Origin: Azolla pinnata
Lineage: Eukaryota > Streptophyta > Polypodiopsida > Salviniales > Salviniaceae
NCBI GenBank assembly: GCA_037176905.1
Contig: JBBBWG010004080.1
Span: forward strand, 1 to 30,194
Reading direction: 5' to 3'
Length of the DNA: 30,194 nucleotides
The position numbers and the translations under genes were made by a program. Under the pieces are notes generated by a model. That model was not told the DNA's origin. It saw only the letters and a list, made by a program, of their open reading frames with translations, and made no database searches. The first letter of the stretch is position 1; each line of letters opens with the position of its first letter. Shown here piece after piece: positions 12,796-21,720 of the stretch.

Positions 12796-12805
12796 AGAAG
12801 AAGAA

Positions 12806-12836
<31 letters not shown>

Positions 12837-12904
12837 GAGACGGCGATGGTGAAGAAGAAGAGCTCGGAAGGGAAGGGGGATTGACTGTAGAAAAGATCTG
12901 AACC

Positions 12905-12941
<37 letters not shown>

Positions 12942-13000
12942 CTTCTTCTTCTTCTTCTTCTTCTTCTTCTTCGTCTCTTCTTCTTCTTCTTCTTCTTCTT
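12796..13000. repeat. GAA / CT / TTC simple repeats forming an imperfect inverted repeat
   Basis: A (GAA)n tract of about 33 bases, then about 80 bases of mixed sequence, a (CT)n tract of about 30 bases and an approximately 60-base (TTC)n tract. Since GAA and TTC are complementary, the two arms could pair as a long hairpin. Confidence 0.9.
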
Positions 13001-13039
13001 TACCTCTCTGTAACTCTTCCTTTCTTCTTTTCACTCCTT

Positions 13040-13690
13040 TCATGTGTCATGCATGTGTGCGCATGTATGCATGCATGTGTGTGCATGTGTGTGCATGCAT
13101 GTGTGTGCATGTGTGTGCATGTGTGTGCATGTGTGTGCATGTATGCATGCATGCGTGTGCATGTGTGTGCATGTGTGTGCATGTGTGTGCATGTATGCAT
13201 ATGCATGTGTGTGCATGTGTATGCATGTGTGTGCATGTGTATGCATGTGTGTGCATGTGTATGCATGTGTGTGCATGTATGCATGTGTGTGCATGTATGC
13301 ATGCATGTGTGTGCATGTATGCATGCATGTGTGTGCATGCATGCCTCTCTTCTTTCATGTGCACGCATGCGAGCGTGTGTATGGAATACGATGCATGCAT
13401 GCGTGCGTGCATGCGCATGCATGTGCACCTGCCCGCGTATGGATGCATGCGCATGTATGTGCATGCATGTGCACATGTCTGCCGATTTGGGTGCATGTGG
13501 ATCCCATGTGTGGTCCGGTCCGTGGATGTGTACGCGCATGCATGCCCACTATCGTTGCATGCGTATGTGCATAAGCGTTCATGTGTGTATGCATGTGAGC
13601 GTGTGAACCTCTGCATGCATGCATGTAGGTGCACATGTGCGTGCATGTGCGAATGAGTGGCATGGTCAGTGGATGTGTGTGTGCATGCAA
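13040..13690. repeat. Dense TGCATG / TGTGTGCATG array (RY-type motif cluster)
   Basis: From 13040 to about 13345 the sequence is almost entirely TGCATG, TGTGTGCATG and TGTATGCATG units; to 13690 the motif thins out but stays frequent. CATGCA/TGCATG is the RY element bound by plant B3-domain factors of the ABI3/FUS3/LEC2 family (established knowledge); binding here is not shown. Long open frames on both strands (Cys/Met/His/Ala repeats) result from the periodicity and are not genes. Confidence 0.93.
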
Positions 13691-14187
13691 TTTGGGGCCT
13701 CGATCGAGCTCTCGATCGATCGAACCTACAGAATGGCTTTGCTTTGAGCTTCTGATCAAAACTTGCTGATCGATCTCCCTTGCTCTGATTCCGACGACAA
13801 ACTTGGGAAGGGGGAGCGAATTCAGAACAGACGTCCGAATTCGCCGCAGAGGATTGTACGTATCGAGTGTGAGTGTGTGAATGCACTCGTAAACACGCGA
13901 GAGTAGGATGCGCAAAAGTTCGCTTCGGGTCTGTAAACGGAAGACGGCTTCCCGATCGCGTGCTCATGCACCGGCTACCAGCAAGCAGAGAAGCAAGCCA
14001 GAGGCGAGAATTTGAGCCCAGCGGATCAAACGCGTAGACGACATGAAATTCGATAGCACCTCCGATGCTTACATGCTAGACTGGTTTGTCTTGTGTTTCT
14101 TAGAAAAGGGCTTTGGAAACTCCTGGAAAGTGTTCCGGAACTTTCTAGAAACTTCTTGTATGAACTTTCCAAAAAGGAGCCTCGCTA

Positions 14188-14415
14188 GGCTCTTGGACAC
14201 ATACAAATACAAGTGTTCGCCTAAATACAACTCAACCTACAATAATGTTCGTATATCCACTCATCTACGAGAGAGTAGGATGGAAATTGCAAATACAATA
14301 GGCTCTTGGACACATACAAATACAAGTGTTCACCTAAATACAACTCAACATACAATAATGTTCGTATATCCACTCCTCAACTACGAGAGTACGATGGAAA
14401 TTCCAAATACAATAG
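14188..14415. repeat. 112-bp tandem duplication
   Basis: Two adjacent copies starting AGGCTCTTGGACACATAC at 14188 and 14300, differing by a few substitutions and small indels. It may be part of a decayed retrotransposon LTR, because a TATATAAGG stretch follows, but no reverse transcriptase, PBS or target-site duplication was found. Confidence 0.88.
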
Positions 14416-15511
14416 TCCAAGGTAAATTTATGTGTTTATAATGTTGAAAGAGTACAGAAAATTATAACTAAACCTATTGTCTTATATAAGGGGAGACGAT
14501 AAGTCTATGTGGGAGGATAGATGGGGTGGACAATGGCATAATTGAATCATTTGATTGTAACTCAACCAAGTCTGTTTAGATTAGGCAATTCCCATTGCTT
14601 AATTTTCGAATATTTGTTTCGTGATATCGAACAACTTTAAGCCAGGCATTAGTAACCGTCTTTTAGCTCTTTTAAATTGTTCGCTAACAGGCTAATGTAA
14701 AAGAAAGTGTGGTAACGAGGTTACTTATATTTAGGAGAAGAGCTCATAAATCTTCCTCTATACATTTTATATTTAGAGATGTATTTACCTAGTTTCTTAC
14801 AACTCGTGAAACTCGTTATGTGTGATATGTACGGAATTATTTCCTGATGTAATGTTTACATAGGCTCCATGGACATTGACACATAACAATGTTTCTCACA
14901 CTCTACCTCTATTTGTCATAACTCAAACAGTCTCTCTTTTGTAAACATTTTGTCAGCACGATTAACTTAAACCTTTAATCGGTAAAACGAAACTCAAAGT
15001 CGACCAATAATAACCCTCAATTCGCATGTTAAAAAGACATAAAGATATCTTGGTCGCTCGATGAAACCAAAATTTTAAGAATAATATTCAAAGCCCATTA
15101 TAGTATGAACATTTTAGATGGAAAAGGTTCTAATGGGTCTGTCCATTTATGTCGAGTATACACTTGTTAAAACTTTTATTAAATCGCATTCTTTTGATTA
15201 TCGTGAGATATCCAACTTTTGTATTTTAATTGCGATCATATTTGGGAAACGATAAACTATTAATAATATCCGATGCGAACTACGCAAACTACAGAATTCA
15301 CCATTTGTTTTTTTTTTCTATCACGTGTGTTTCTATTTGTTCGTCGATATATACGATGATCTCTTCCCTCACACTATCTTGTCTCTTACCCTAGCTCAAC
15401 CTTGCTCTCAGCTTGCTCTATTTGTTCGCGACCATATACTTAGTGTGAAACCGTTATCAATATTGATAGAACCAATATAAACATACTCTAAATGGATCAC
15501 AACGATGAAAG

Positions 15512-15536
15512 TTTAGGGTTTAGGGTTTAGGGTTTA
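15512..15536. repeat. Short TTTAGGG telomere-type tract
   Basis: Three full TTTAGGG units and a partial one, the canonical plant telomere repeat, about 0.7 kb upstream of the TIC20-like start. Such interstitial tracts and telo-boxes are common near plant promoters. Confidence 0.9.
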
Positions 15537-16257
15537 CACTGTGTAAAGGGTTGTGTGCTCACACAACGAATCTTCTGATGTACATTTACAATTTTTTCTG
15601 AACAGAGTTTGCTTTTAACATTATCTTGCGCCTTGTATGGCTCTAATCATGTATCGTGCTTTTAATATTATCATCTTAACACTCGTGTACATTGCGATTT
15701 GCTGTATGTCGTGTAGTTAGCTAGAGCCGTTCTCTACTTGCGACGTTGGCAGCGTCTGTATTACATTGTACATCTGTACATATATCACACATTTGCAGCT
15801 GCTACGGGCTACAAATGGGCTTCATCCCCAGAAAAACTGCAAGACGGACAAATCACAGTGTTTGATTGTACGGCGAACGCTCGTCTCTTGAAATCATTCG
15901 ATTTCAATCGATTCGGAGAGACGTCATTCCCTCCCCGGGTTTACGTCCATCGTAACAATCTCACTCCGCGTCGGCAGCTCCAACAAGACTCTGCAGATCG
16001 GAGCCTCGACGAGCTCTTCGTCTTCTTTCGATTGCGTCAGATGTTTTTTCGAACTACAAAGCGAAGCAAGTCTTTCACACACAGATTTTCATCTGCTTCT
16101 CGAACGGTTTTTTCGACTCCGAAATGCCCAGAACTCACATACAAAATATTTTCTTTCTTTTCCAGTTCCAGATCTTCTTCTTCCTCTTCCTTCTTCTTCC
16201 TTCTTCTTCTTCTTCTTATAAGTTCTTGATCAAATTTTTGTATTTACTTATCTAGCC

Positions 16258-18033
16258 ATGGCCTCACAGCTAGGGTTAGGGTTAGGGTTAGGGTTAGGGT
16301 TTCCGCGCTGCCCTCGCCCTCCTCCCGCTGCCCATCTCCGAGCTCCCTCTCTGCCATGGAAGCTGATCAACAGAAGAGCCGCTACCTGCGGAAGCAGCAG
16401 CAGCAGCAGCAGAGCCAAAGGGCTCCCCCCTGTATCCGCGAAGAGCGTCCATGGCGGTGAATCTCCGCCCCCCTCGGACCGAGTCGTCGCAGCCTCCGCC
16501 TACTTCCTGCCTCTGCTCGACGGGATCCAGTACGGGAAGTTCTTCTTCCAGCAGTTCCCGCAAGCGCAGGACGCCTTGCAACCTATCTATCCCCTGCTCA
16601 GGATTTATTCCAGCACGCCGTTTGCGAGTGTCCTCCTCTTCTTCGGGCTCTACTTCCTCTGCGTCCGAAACCCCAACGTGAACCGATACGTCAGGTTCAA
16701 CACAATGCAAGCCATTGTGCTGGACGTGTTGCTCATACTGCCCGGTCTCGTGGAAAACTCTTTCCACCCTACAGGAGGGGTTGGTCTCGAAGCTCTGGTT
16801 GTGTTCTATAACACCGTGTTCTTGTATCTCGTCGTTTGTTTCTTCCTTGGAAGTGGGTCTTGCCTGATCGGGAGAGTACCTAGGTTGCCGCTTGTTGCTG
16901 ATGCTGCTGATGCCCAGGTATGTCGGAATCTTTATCTCGGAAATCTCCAATCTCTTCCCTCTTTGAACTCGTTTATTATAAAGGCTTGTATTGGTCAGTA
17001 TATGTTAAATCACATGCTAATGAATCGAGATGTTTTGTATGTACGGTCAAAGAATTCATTCGATTTTCTTTGCTTGGAAAGGCCATAAAAGGCTTTGGAT
17101 TGGAAAGTCATGTGTCCGAATAATCTTGGATTGATAGTCACAGTTATTCTTTTGGTATTTTTCATGTTTGAGGAAAAACCTTGTGTCGGGTGTTTTGGCA
17201 TTTGTATGTTAAACGAGTTTGTGCTGATGCTTTTGCATCGATAAAATCGGATTTGTGTTTGAGCTGCAATGGCTTGGATTGGTGCTTTTTATGCTCGAAG
17301 GATTTGGGTTTGCTTCCTAGGGCCTCATTCAGTTGCCAATGCAGTCATTCTGTTCAATAGGTCTTCATGCTGAAAGCTTTGGTTGTCTATTGAAGGCCTC
17401 GACTTTGTGTTTGTATCTTGAAGCATTCGGTTAGAGTGTTGTATGTGAAAAGAAACTTTTGCGTTGAAAGACTTTGGAATGGATTGTGTTTGTGTTGTTG
17501 TGTGTGCAAGGTATTGTGTACTGAAATTTATACGCAGAAGCCGCTAAATTCTCCTTTGTACGTGGAAGCCATTGGAGTGCCTCTCCATTTATTTTTGTTT
17601 GTCAAATATTTTGGACACCTAATAGAATTGTATTTGTAAACAGAATGTTTAGAAAGGTTTTCGTCGGTGTTTGTGAAAAATGCAAGTTTGAATTGCAACG
17701 CTAGGTTTTGAACTTTGGCTAGTTTGTTTGCGGGCTTGTAGTGATGTTTCGTTGTCAGCTTGTATTCTCCATATGAAAATATGTGTAATTGCTTGTATGT
17801 TTAACCTGTGTCCATGTCTGTAGGTGAAATTGGTTTGCACGATGGAATATGATGTATATATTATGGCATCCGCATCAAACTAACTCTTAATTTAACCGGA
17901 AATTTCGGTATGAGATGTAAAATGAAGAAATTATAGCAGCTTAAGTTTATTGTATGAAGTGACAAAGGTCTGAAGCTCTCTTCCGTCATTTGGATGAGGA
18001 CTGAAGTGTTTGCTTTTGCTGCAGGTGTTTTAA
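16258..18033 (+). CDS. TIC20: TIC20-like chloroplast inner-envelope import channel subunit
   Basis: Two coding exons: 16258-16917 and 18025-18033 (donor CAG/GTATGT, acceptor CTGCAG), 222 aa. The second coding exon gives only Val-Phe-stop, so the protein ends DAADAQVF. The start ATGGC has a good context. Residues 1 to about 70 are rich in Ser, Arg, Pro and Ala and low in acidic residues, as in a chloroplast transit peptide. Four hydrophobic segments follow: about 75-95 (SAYFLPLLDGIQYGKFF), 121-140, 148-165 (RFNTMQAIVLDVLLILPG) and 182-205. RNPNVNRYVRFNTMQAIVLD and PRLPLVADAAD match what I know of the TIC20-II/TIC20-V branch. The role is a membrane subunit of the TIC import channel. Odd point: residues 6-13 (LGLGLGLG) are encoded by TTAGGG repeats. 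II versus V is not resolved. Confidence 0.9.
16270..16302 (+). repeat. In-frame TTAGGG tract inside the TIC20-like coding sequence
   Basis: About five AGGGTT units directly after the start of the TIC20-like reading frame, translated as alternating Leu-Gly. Six-base units keep the frame, so changes in copy number would only lengthen or shorten the transit peptide. Confidence 0.9.
16918..18024 (+). other. Intron of the TIC20-like gene
   Basis: 1107 bases between CAG/GTATGT and TTTTGCTGCAG/GT. T-rich, as usual for plant introns. The reading frame of exon 1 stays open into the intron to a stop at 17088, so an unspliced transcript would give a 276-aa product with an unrelated C-terminal tail. No other gene was recognised in it. 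Confidence 0.75.
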
Positions 18034-18391
18034 CTCAACGCGGGCATGAAGTGAATGGAGGAAGGAGCAGGAAGCAAGTAAATATATAACTGAAGAAGGT
18101 AAGGAGGCATTTCAAGTGATGAAGCCTTTGGAAACCCTTTTGTATATCGTGACAATCGAATATTTTGTATCATCACAACCCGTTGTACAGAGCAAGCCAA
18201 TTGCTGGATCGACGCTTGTACTATCATGCCTGCTTATGAGAATATGATTGATTCCCTTGGAGGTAATTTGCAGAGCTCATGGTTAAGCCAGAAATTTTCT
18301 TCATGGGTGTTTAGGGCCTCCAATACGATATATTTGGTATTTTTGGTGCACTTACTATATGTTTGTTCAATTTTCCATGTATATAGCGATA
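18034..18391 (+). other. 3' UTR and downstream flank of the TIC20-like gene
   Basis: Sequence following the stop codon, GA-rich at first and then AT-rich. No polyadenylation site could be fixed and no open frame resembles a known protein. Confidence 0.4.
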
Positions 18392-19137
18392 TACTATCCA
18401 TGGTAAGTTTAGTGTATACATAGATTTTAGTCAAGAATACATTCGTGCATTTGTATTTGAGTATAAAAGTATAAATCGATCGAGAATGGAAAGAAGACTC
18501 CAGAGTATAAATTTGAAGCATTTGTTTTTAGAAGGAAGATTTTTTCAATATATTCAAATTAAAATAACAAAATAGGAATTTTATACAATGAAGTAAGTGA
18601 GATTGGAACCCCAGAGTTCGTGGTATAAAACCATCTCGCCTTATCACTAGGCGAAACTTCATTCTAAAACCTAAACAGAGAAGAGTTAAAAGCGTTGTGC
18701 TCATAATATTGCATTCGTTTATCATTTGCATATTCGCGTCTGATATTTTTGTCGAATGTGAATATTAAAATCTATGACTGGATAGACACTATCCACGGTG
18801 GGTTTAGTGGATACATAGATTTTAGTCAAGAATACGTTCGTGCATTTGTATTCGAGTATAAAAGTATTAATCGAGAATGGAAAGAAGGCTCTTAGAGTAC
18901 ATAAAAGAAAGAATTCTGAATAAACTCAAACTAAAATAACAGAATAGGAATTATAAAATGAAGTAAGTGAGATTGGAACCCGAGTTCGTGGTATAAAACC
19001 ATCTCACCTTCTAAAACCTAAACAGAAGAGAGTTGTTAGAAGTATTGTGTGCTCATAATGTCGCAATTCGTTGATCATTTGCATATTCACATCTGGTATT
19101 TTCGGCGAAGGTGGACACTAAAATCGATGATTGGATC
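18392..19137. repeat. Two-copy direct repeat of about 350-395 bp
   Basis: Copy 1 is about 18392-18787 and copy 2 about 18787-19137. Both share ACATAGATTTTAGTCAAGAA, GAAGTAAGTGAGATTGGAAC, GTTCGTGGTATAAAACCATC and CATTTGCATATTC. They differ by scattered substitutions and by a deletion in copy 2 of about 20 bases around 18640-18665. No protein is encoded. Confidence 0.88.
18595..18660 (-). mobile_element. tRNA-derived SINE-like head (minus strand)
   Basis: Read on the minus strand, CCTAGTGATAAGGCG (complement of 18639-18653) resembles an A-box and GGTTCCAATCT (complement of 18601-18611) a B-box, about 30 bases apart, with an ACGAACTCTGGGGTTCC context like a tRNA T-arm. The downstream copy of the repeat keeps the B-box but has lost most of the A-box. 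This suggests a tRNA-derived short interspersed element or a tRNA relic; no terminal poly-A tail or target-site duplication was identified. Confidence 0.4.
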
Positions 19138-19618
19138 TGAGCCTGGTCATGGCTGGGTTTTTTTTCGCCGCGATTGATTGGTCTTTTCTGGCTTTTATTT
19201 CCGGCCCTAGGCACTCTCTCTATGTGGGTGTTCGTGGCCATGTGCAAGCTACTCGAGGTTTTGACGTAAAACGTCAGTCGGACATGGACGTGCTGTTTTA
19301 AAGATTCAACGCTGAGTCTGTCTGTCTGGCATCTGGGGGGGTTGAAAAGCAAGGAGTCAAGAGTAGCGGTGGCAGAAGCTTGTCCTCCTCTGAGAAACAG
19401 AGAGAGCAGAAGAAGCAGATGTGGCCATTTTATCCTTTGTTTTTTTTTTTCCTGCATCTGTAACAAGATAGCCGATATGGTGCCAGAAGAAGCGGAGAGC
19501 AAAGCAAGCAGGAAGAGTGTATATATACCTTGCCCTTTTCCCCAGGCACATGCCCTAGAAAGCTGTTTCCGCAAAGCGATCTGCTCTTCTCGCCGGAAGG
19601 CTTCTTCCTCCAAATACC

Positions 19619-19666
19619 CTGATCTGATCTGATCTGCTCTGCTCTGCTCTGCTCTGCTCTGCTCTG
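19619..19666. repeat. CTGAT then CTGCT pentanucleotide repeat
   Basis: Three to four CTGAT units pass directly into about six CTGCT units; a microsatellite whose unit has changed by one base. Confidence 0.9.
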
Positions 19667-19756
19667 TCGCAATCGCGATTTGCCATTAATGTTCGGCGCC
19701 GTCTGTTTTTCTAGGGCCCTCTCGTGCCTTTCCTCTTTACCTCGCTCGATGTACGT

Positions 19757-20010
19757 ACGTACAGACAGAGACGGAGGCTCTTCTTCGGCGTGGCCTGGGT
19801 CGATCGACGTGGTGTCATCGTGCCTTCTTTTTTNNNNNNNNNNNNNNNNNNNNNNNNNNNNNNNNNNNNNNNNNNNNNNNNNNNNNNNNNNNNNNNNNNN
19901 NNNNNNNNNNNNNNNNNNNNNNNNNNNNNNNNNACGTACAGACAGAGACGGAGGCTCTTCTTCGGCGTGGCCTGGGTCGATCGACGTGGTGTCATCGTGC
20001 CTTCTTTTTT
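19757..20010. repeat. 77-bp identical sequence on both sides of an N gap
   Basis: 19757-19833 and 19934-20010 are identical as read by eye, both starting ACGTACAGACAGAGACGG and ending in a poly-T run. The first copy stops exactly at the gap and the second starts exactly after it, as expected when two contigs that overlap were joined with Ns and not merged. Confidence 0.93.
19834..19933. other. Assembly gap of 100 N
   Basis: Exactly 100 undetermined bases, a conventional placeholder for unknown gap size. Any open frame crossing it is meaningless. Confidence 0.99.
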
Positions 20011-20717
20011 TCAAAGTCCTCCAGTCCCCCACCAGAGCTTCTGTTCTGCGCCGCCCGTGGGTAAGCTGCATCTGCATCTGCATTGGGGCGTAATAAGCCG
20101 ATCGACAGTTGCGATCGGGATGTGTGTGGAAGTCGATCTCAAAACTCGAGAGCTCGCAGAGGCAGGGCCATGCATCATCCTCCTCCTCATCCTCATCGGC
20201 ATCATCATCATCATCGTTCGATCCCCGCTTCCATCATCGTGGATCGCTTTGGGCATGCCTTCTTCCCACTGCGGACCCTCCATCGGGCTTTGCATCCTCT
20301 GTTCTGCCTTCTTTTTGAGGTCGAGGCGAGGATAACACTTGGAGGATTTGGTTTGCAAAGCACAAAAGAAAAAAGAGGGCGCAGTTTCTACGAGGATCCG
20401 ATGATTTTGTGTCGATGGGAGGAGGACCGAATCGGGGGACAATTCAGCAGCAGCAGCAACTGCGGAATTCCATTGTCTCTCGGACAGAGGGTGTTGTTGC
20501 TGCCAGGAAATCTCCAATGGGCACTTTCCTGAGATCATTTGGAATTTGTGCAAGCAGTCGCTGCGAATCGTCGACGGATGGATTTACGATGGATTCGATC
20601 CATCTGTGCACACACGCTCTGCGATTAGCGGGATTTCTCTCTCAATTGGGTTATGTTGCTTACCAGTTTCTATGCATATAGTCAAACATACCGATGCATA
20701 GCATGCATAACATCCCT

Positions 20718-20932
20718 CTTGTCTATGTATGTGTATGCATGCATGTATGTATGCATGTATGCATGTATGTGTGCATGCATGCATGCATGTGTATACATGC
20801 ATAAGACAGCTCTCTATTCATAGCTATGTATGTGTGTGCATGTGTATGCATGTCAATAGAGATCATGCATGCCCACCACATGCATACCCCCCACACAGAC
20901 ATACATGCATGCATGCATGCATGCATAGGGAG
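20718..20932. repeat. Second TGCATG / ATGT repeat cluster
   Basis: Runs of TGCATG, TGTATG and GCATGCATGCATGC, interrupted around 20805-20830 and 20860-20900. Same motif family as 13040-13690 and 24782-24935. Confidence 0.9.
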
Positions 20933-20939
20933 ATCTCAA

Positions 20940-21720
20940 CAACCAAAAAAAAATATATATACCAAGTTCCAAGCAAAAAAAAATAAAGCAAAAAAAAGTT
21001 TGTATTAAAACACTAAAATTAGAGGGGGGGTTGAAATTCCTGCCTCAACTAACAAACAGCAAACAACTAAAAAACAAAAGCACTCAAAAAGTAGTCTTCC
21101 AAAAAAAAAAGGGGGTTGAATTTCTACTACTATGTACTAAAAAGTATCAACAACATCAACTCAGAATTTGGGCCCCTTTCTTTGTTTTTGTTTCTGTTTC
21201 TGTTTTGGAGAAATTGTTTAGAGCACAAATTCTATCAAAAAAAAAGGTTCTAACAAAATGAGCAAAAAACAGGTGGGGTTTTTTTTTATTAAAAAGATAG
21301 AAATGAATCAACAGCAAGGGAGAAATGCACTTAATAAAATTTGGAAATTTAAGAAACTTGCAAGGGGGGAAAAAAAAATAGCAAGGGAAAAGGGTGGCAA
21401 ACAGTAAACAATAAAGAAATAAATGTGTACAACTTACAATTAAGTGAGCAAATAAACAAACAAACAAACAAACAAATAACTAAATAAATAGATAAATCAC
21501 AAACAAATAAACAAATAAATAAACAAACAAATAAATAAATGAATGAATAAATGAATGAATGAATGAATGAATAGATCCATTATGCAAGAAGGCCAGAAAA
21601 ATATAAAAACAAACAAATAAACAAATAAAATAAACAGATATATAGATAAATATACAAATGAATGAATGAATGAATCCATTTATGCAAGAAGGCCAGAAAA
21701 ATATGAATTGTTTTTTTCTT
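20940..21720. repeat. A-rich region with (AAAC/AAAT/GAAT)n tetranucleotides
   Basis: Poly-A and AAAC, AAAT and GAAT units, densest at 21440-21670. TATGCAAGAAGGCCAGAAAA occurs at about 21581 and again at about 21681, giving a roughly 100-bp tandem duplication. Long T/F-rich open frames on the minus strand come from base composition. Confidence 0.85.

Larger units (their letters stand above)
12430..13039 (-). promoter_or_regulatory. Likely promoter and 5' UTR of the POWERDRESS-like gene
   Basis: Simple-sequence-rich region just upstream of the MPPDH start. On the plus strand it contains poly-G blocks (about 12505-12610), TTAGGG units (12653-12746), GAA units (12796-12828), CT units (12907-12936) and TTC units (12941-13000). 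Read on the gene's strand these give CCCTAA, GAA and GA tracts, common in plant leaders. No TATA box could be assigned with confidence. Low-complexity open frames (poly-K, poly-L) here are not genes. Confidence 0.5.
13691..16257. other. Intergenic region between the POWERDRESS-like and TIC20-like genes
   Basis: Mostly AT-rich sequence with no recognisable gene. It holds the 112-bp duplication at 14188-14415, a TATATAAGGGGAGAC stretch near 14484 that could be a TATA box of a decayed LTR or just chance, and TTTAGGG units at 15512-15536. An open frame at 15738-16229 ends in poly-Ser/Leu from a TTC tract and resembles nothing I know. The last 100-200 bases should hold the TIC20-like promoter/5' UTR, which is CT/TTC-rich. 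Confidence 0.5.
19138..20700. other. Intergenic sequence with simple repeats and an assembly gap
   Basis: Less AT-rich than its surroundings, with pentanucleotide units at 19619-19666 and an ATC/CTC-rich stretch around 20170-20220. Open frames on both strands reach about 217 codons, but the longest span the N gap and none resembles a known protein. CT-rich character could mark an unannotated leader or a non-coding transcript. Confidence 0.4.

Noticed and set aside
12669-13043. Minus-strand 124-codon frame with poly-E, poly-K and poly-L
   Set aside because: Produced by GAA/TTC/CT tracts and TTAGGG repeats in the POWERDRESS-like upstream region.
13000-13967. Long open frames on both strands up to 306 codons rich in His/Thr/Cys/Met/Ala
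   Set aside because: They are translations of the TGCATG/TGTG simple repeat, open in many frames and both strands at once; no protein family is visible.
15738-16229. Plus-strand 163-codon frame just before the TIC20-like gene
   Set aside because: Ends in poly-Ser/Phe/Leu from a TTC tract and matches no family I know; more likely the leader or promoter of TIC20.
19430-20335. Frames of 137-217 codons crossing the N gap
   Set aside because: They include undetermined residues and read the same 77 bases twice; the gap appears to be an artefact.
20083-20532. Plus-strand 149-codon frame with a His run
   Set aside because: His run comes from ATC repeats, overlapping frames on both strands are also open, and no domain is recognised.
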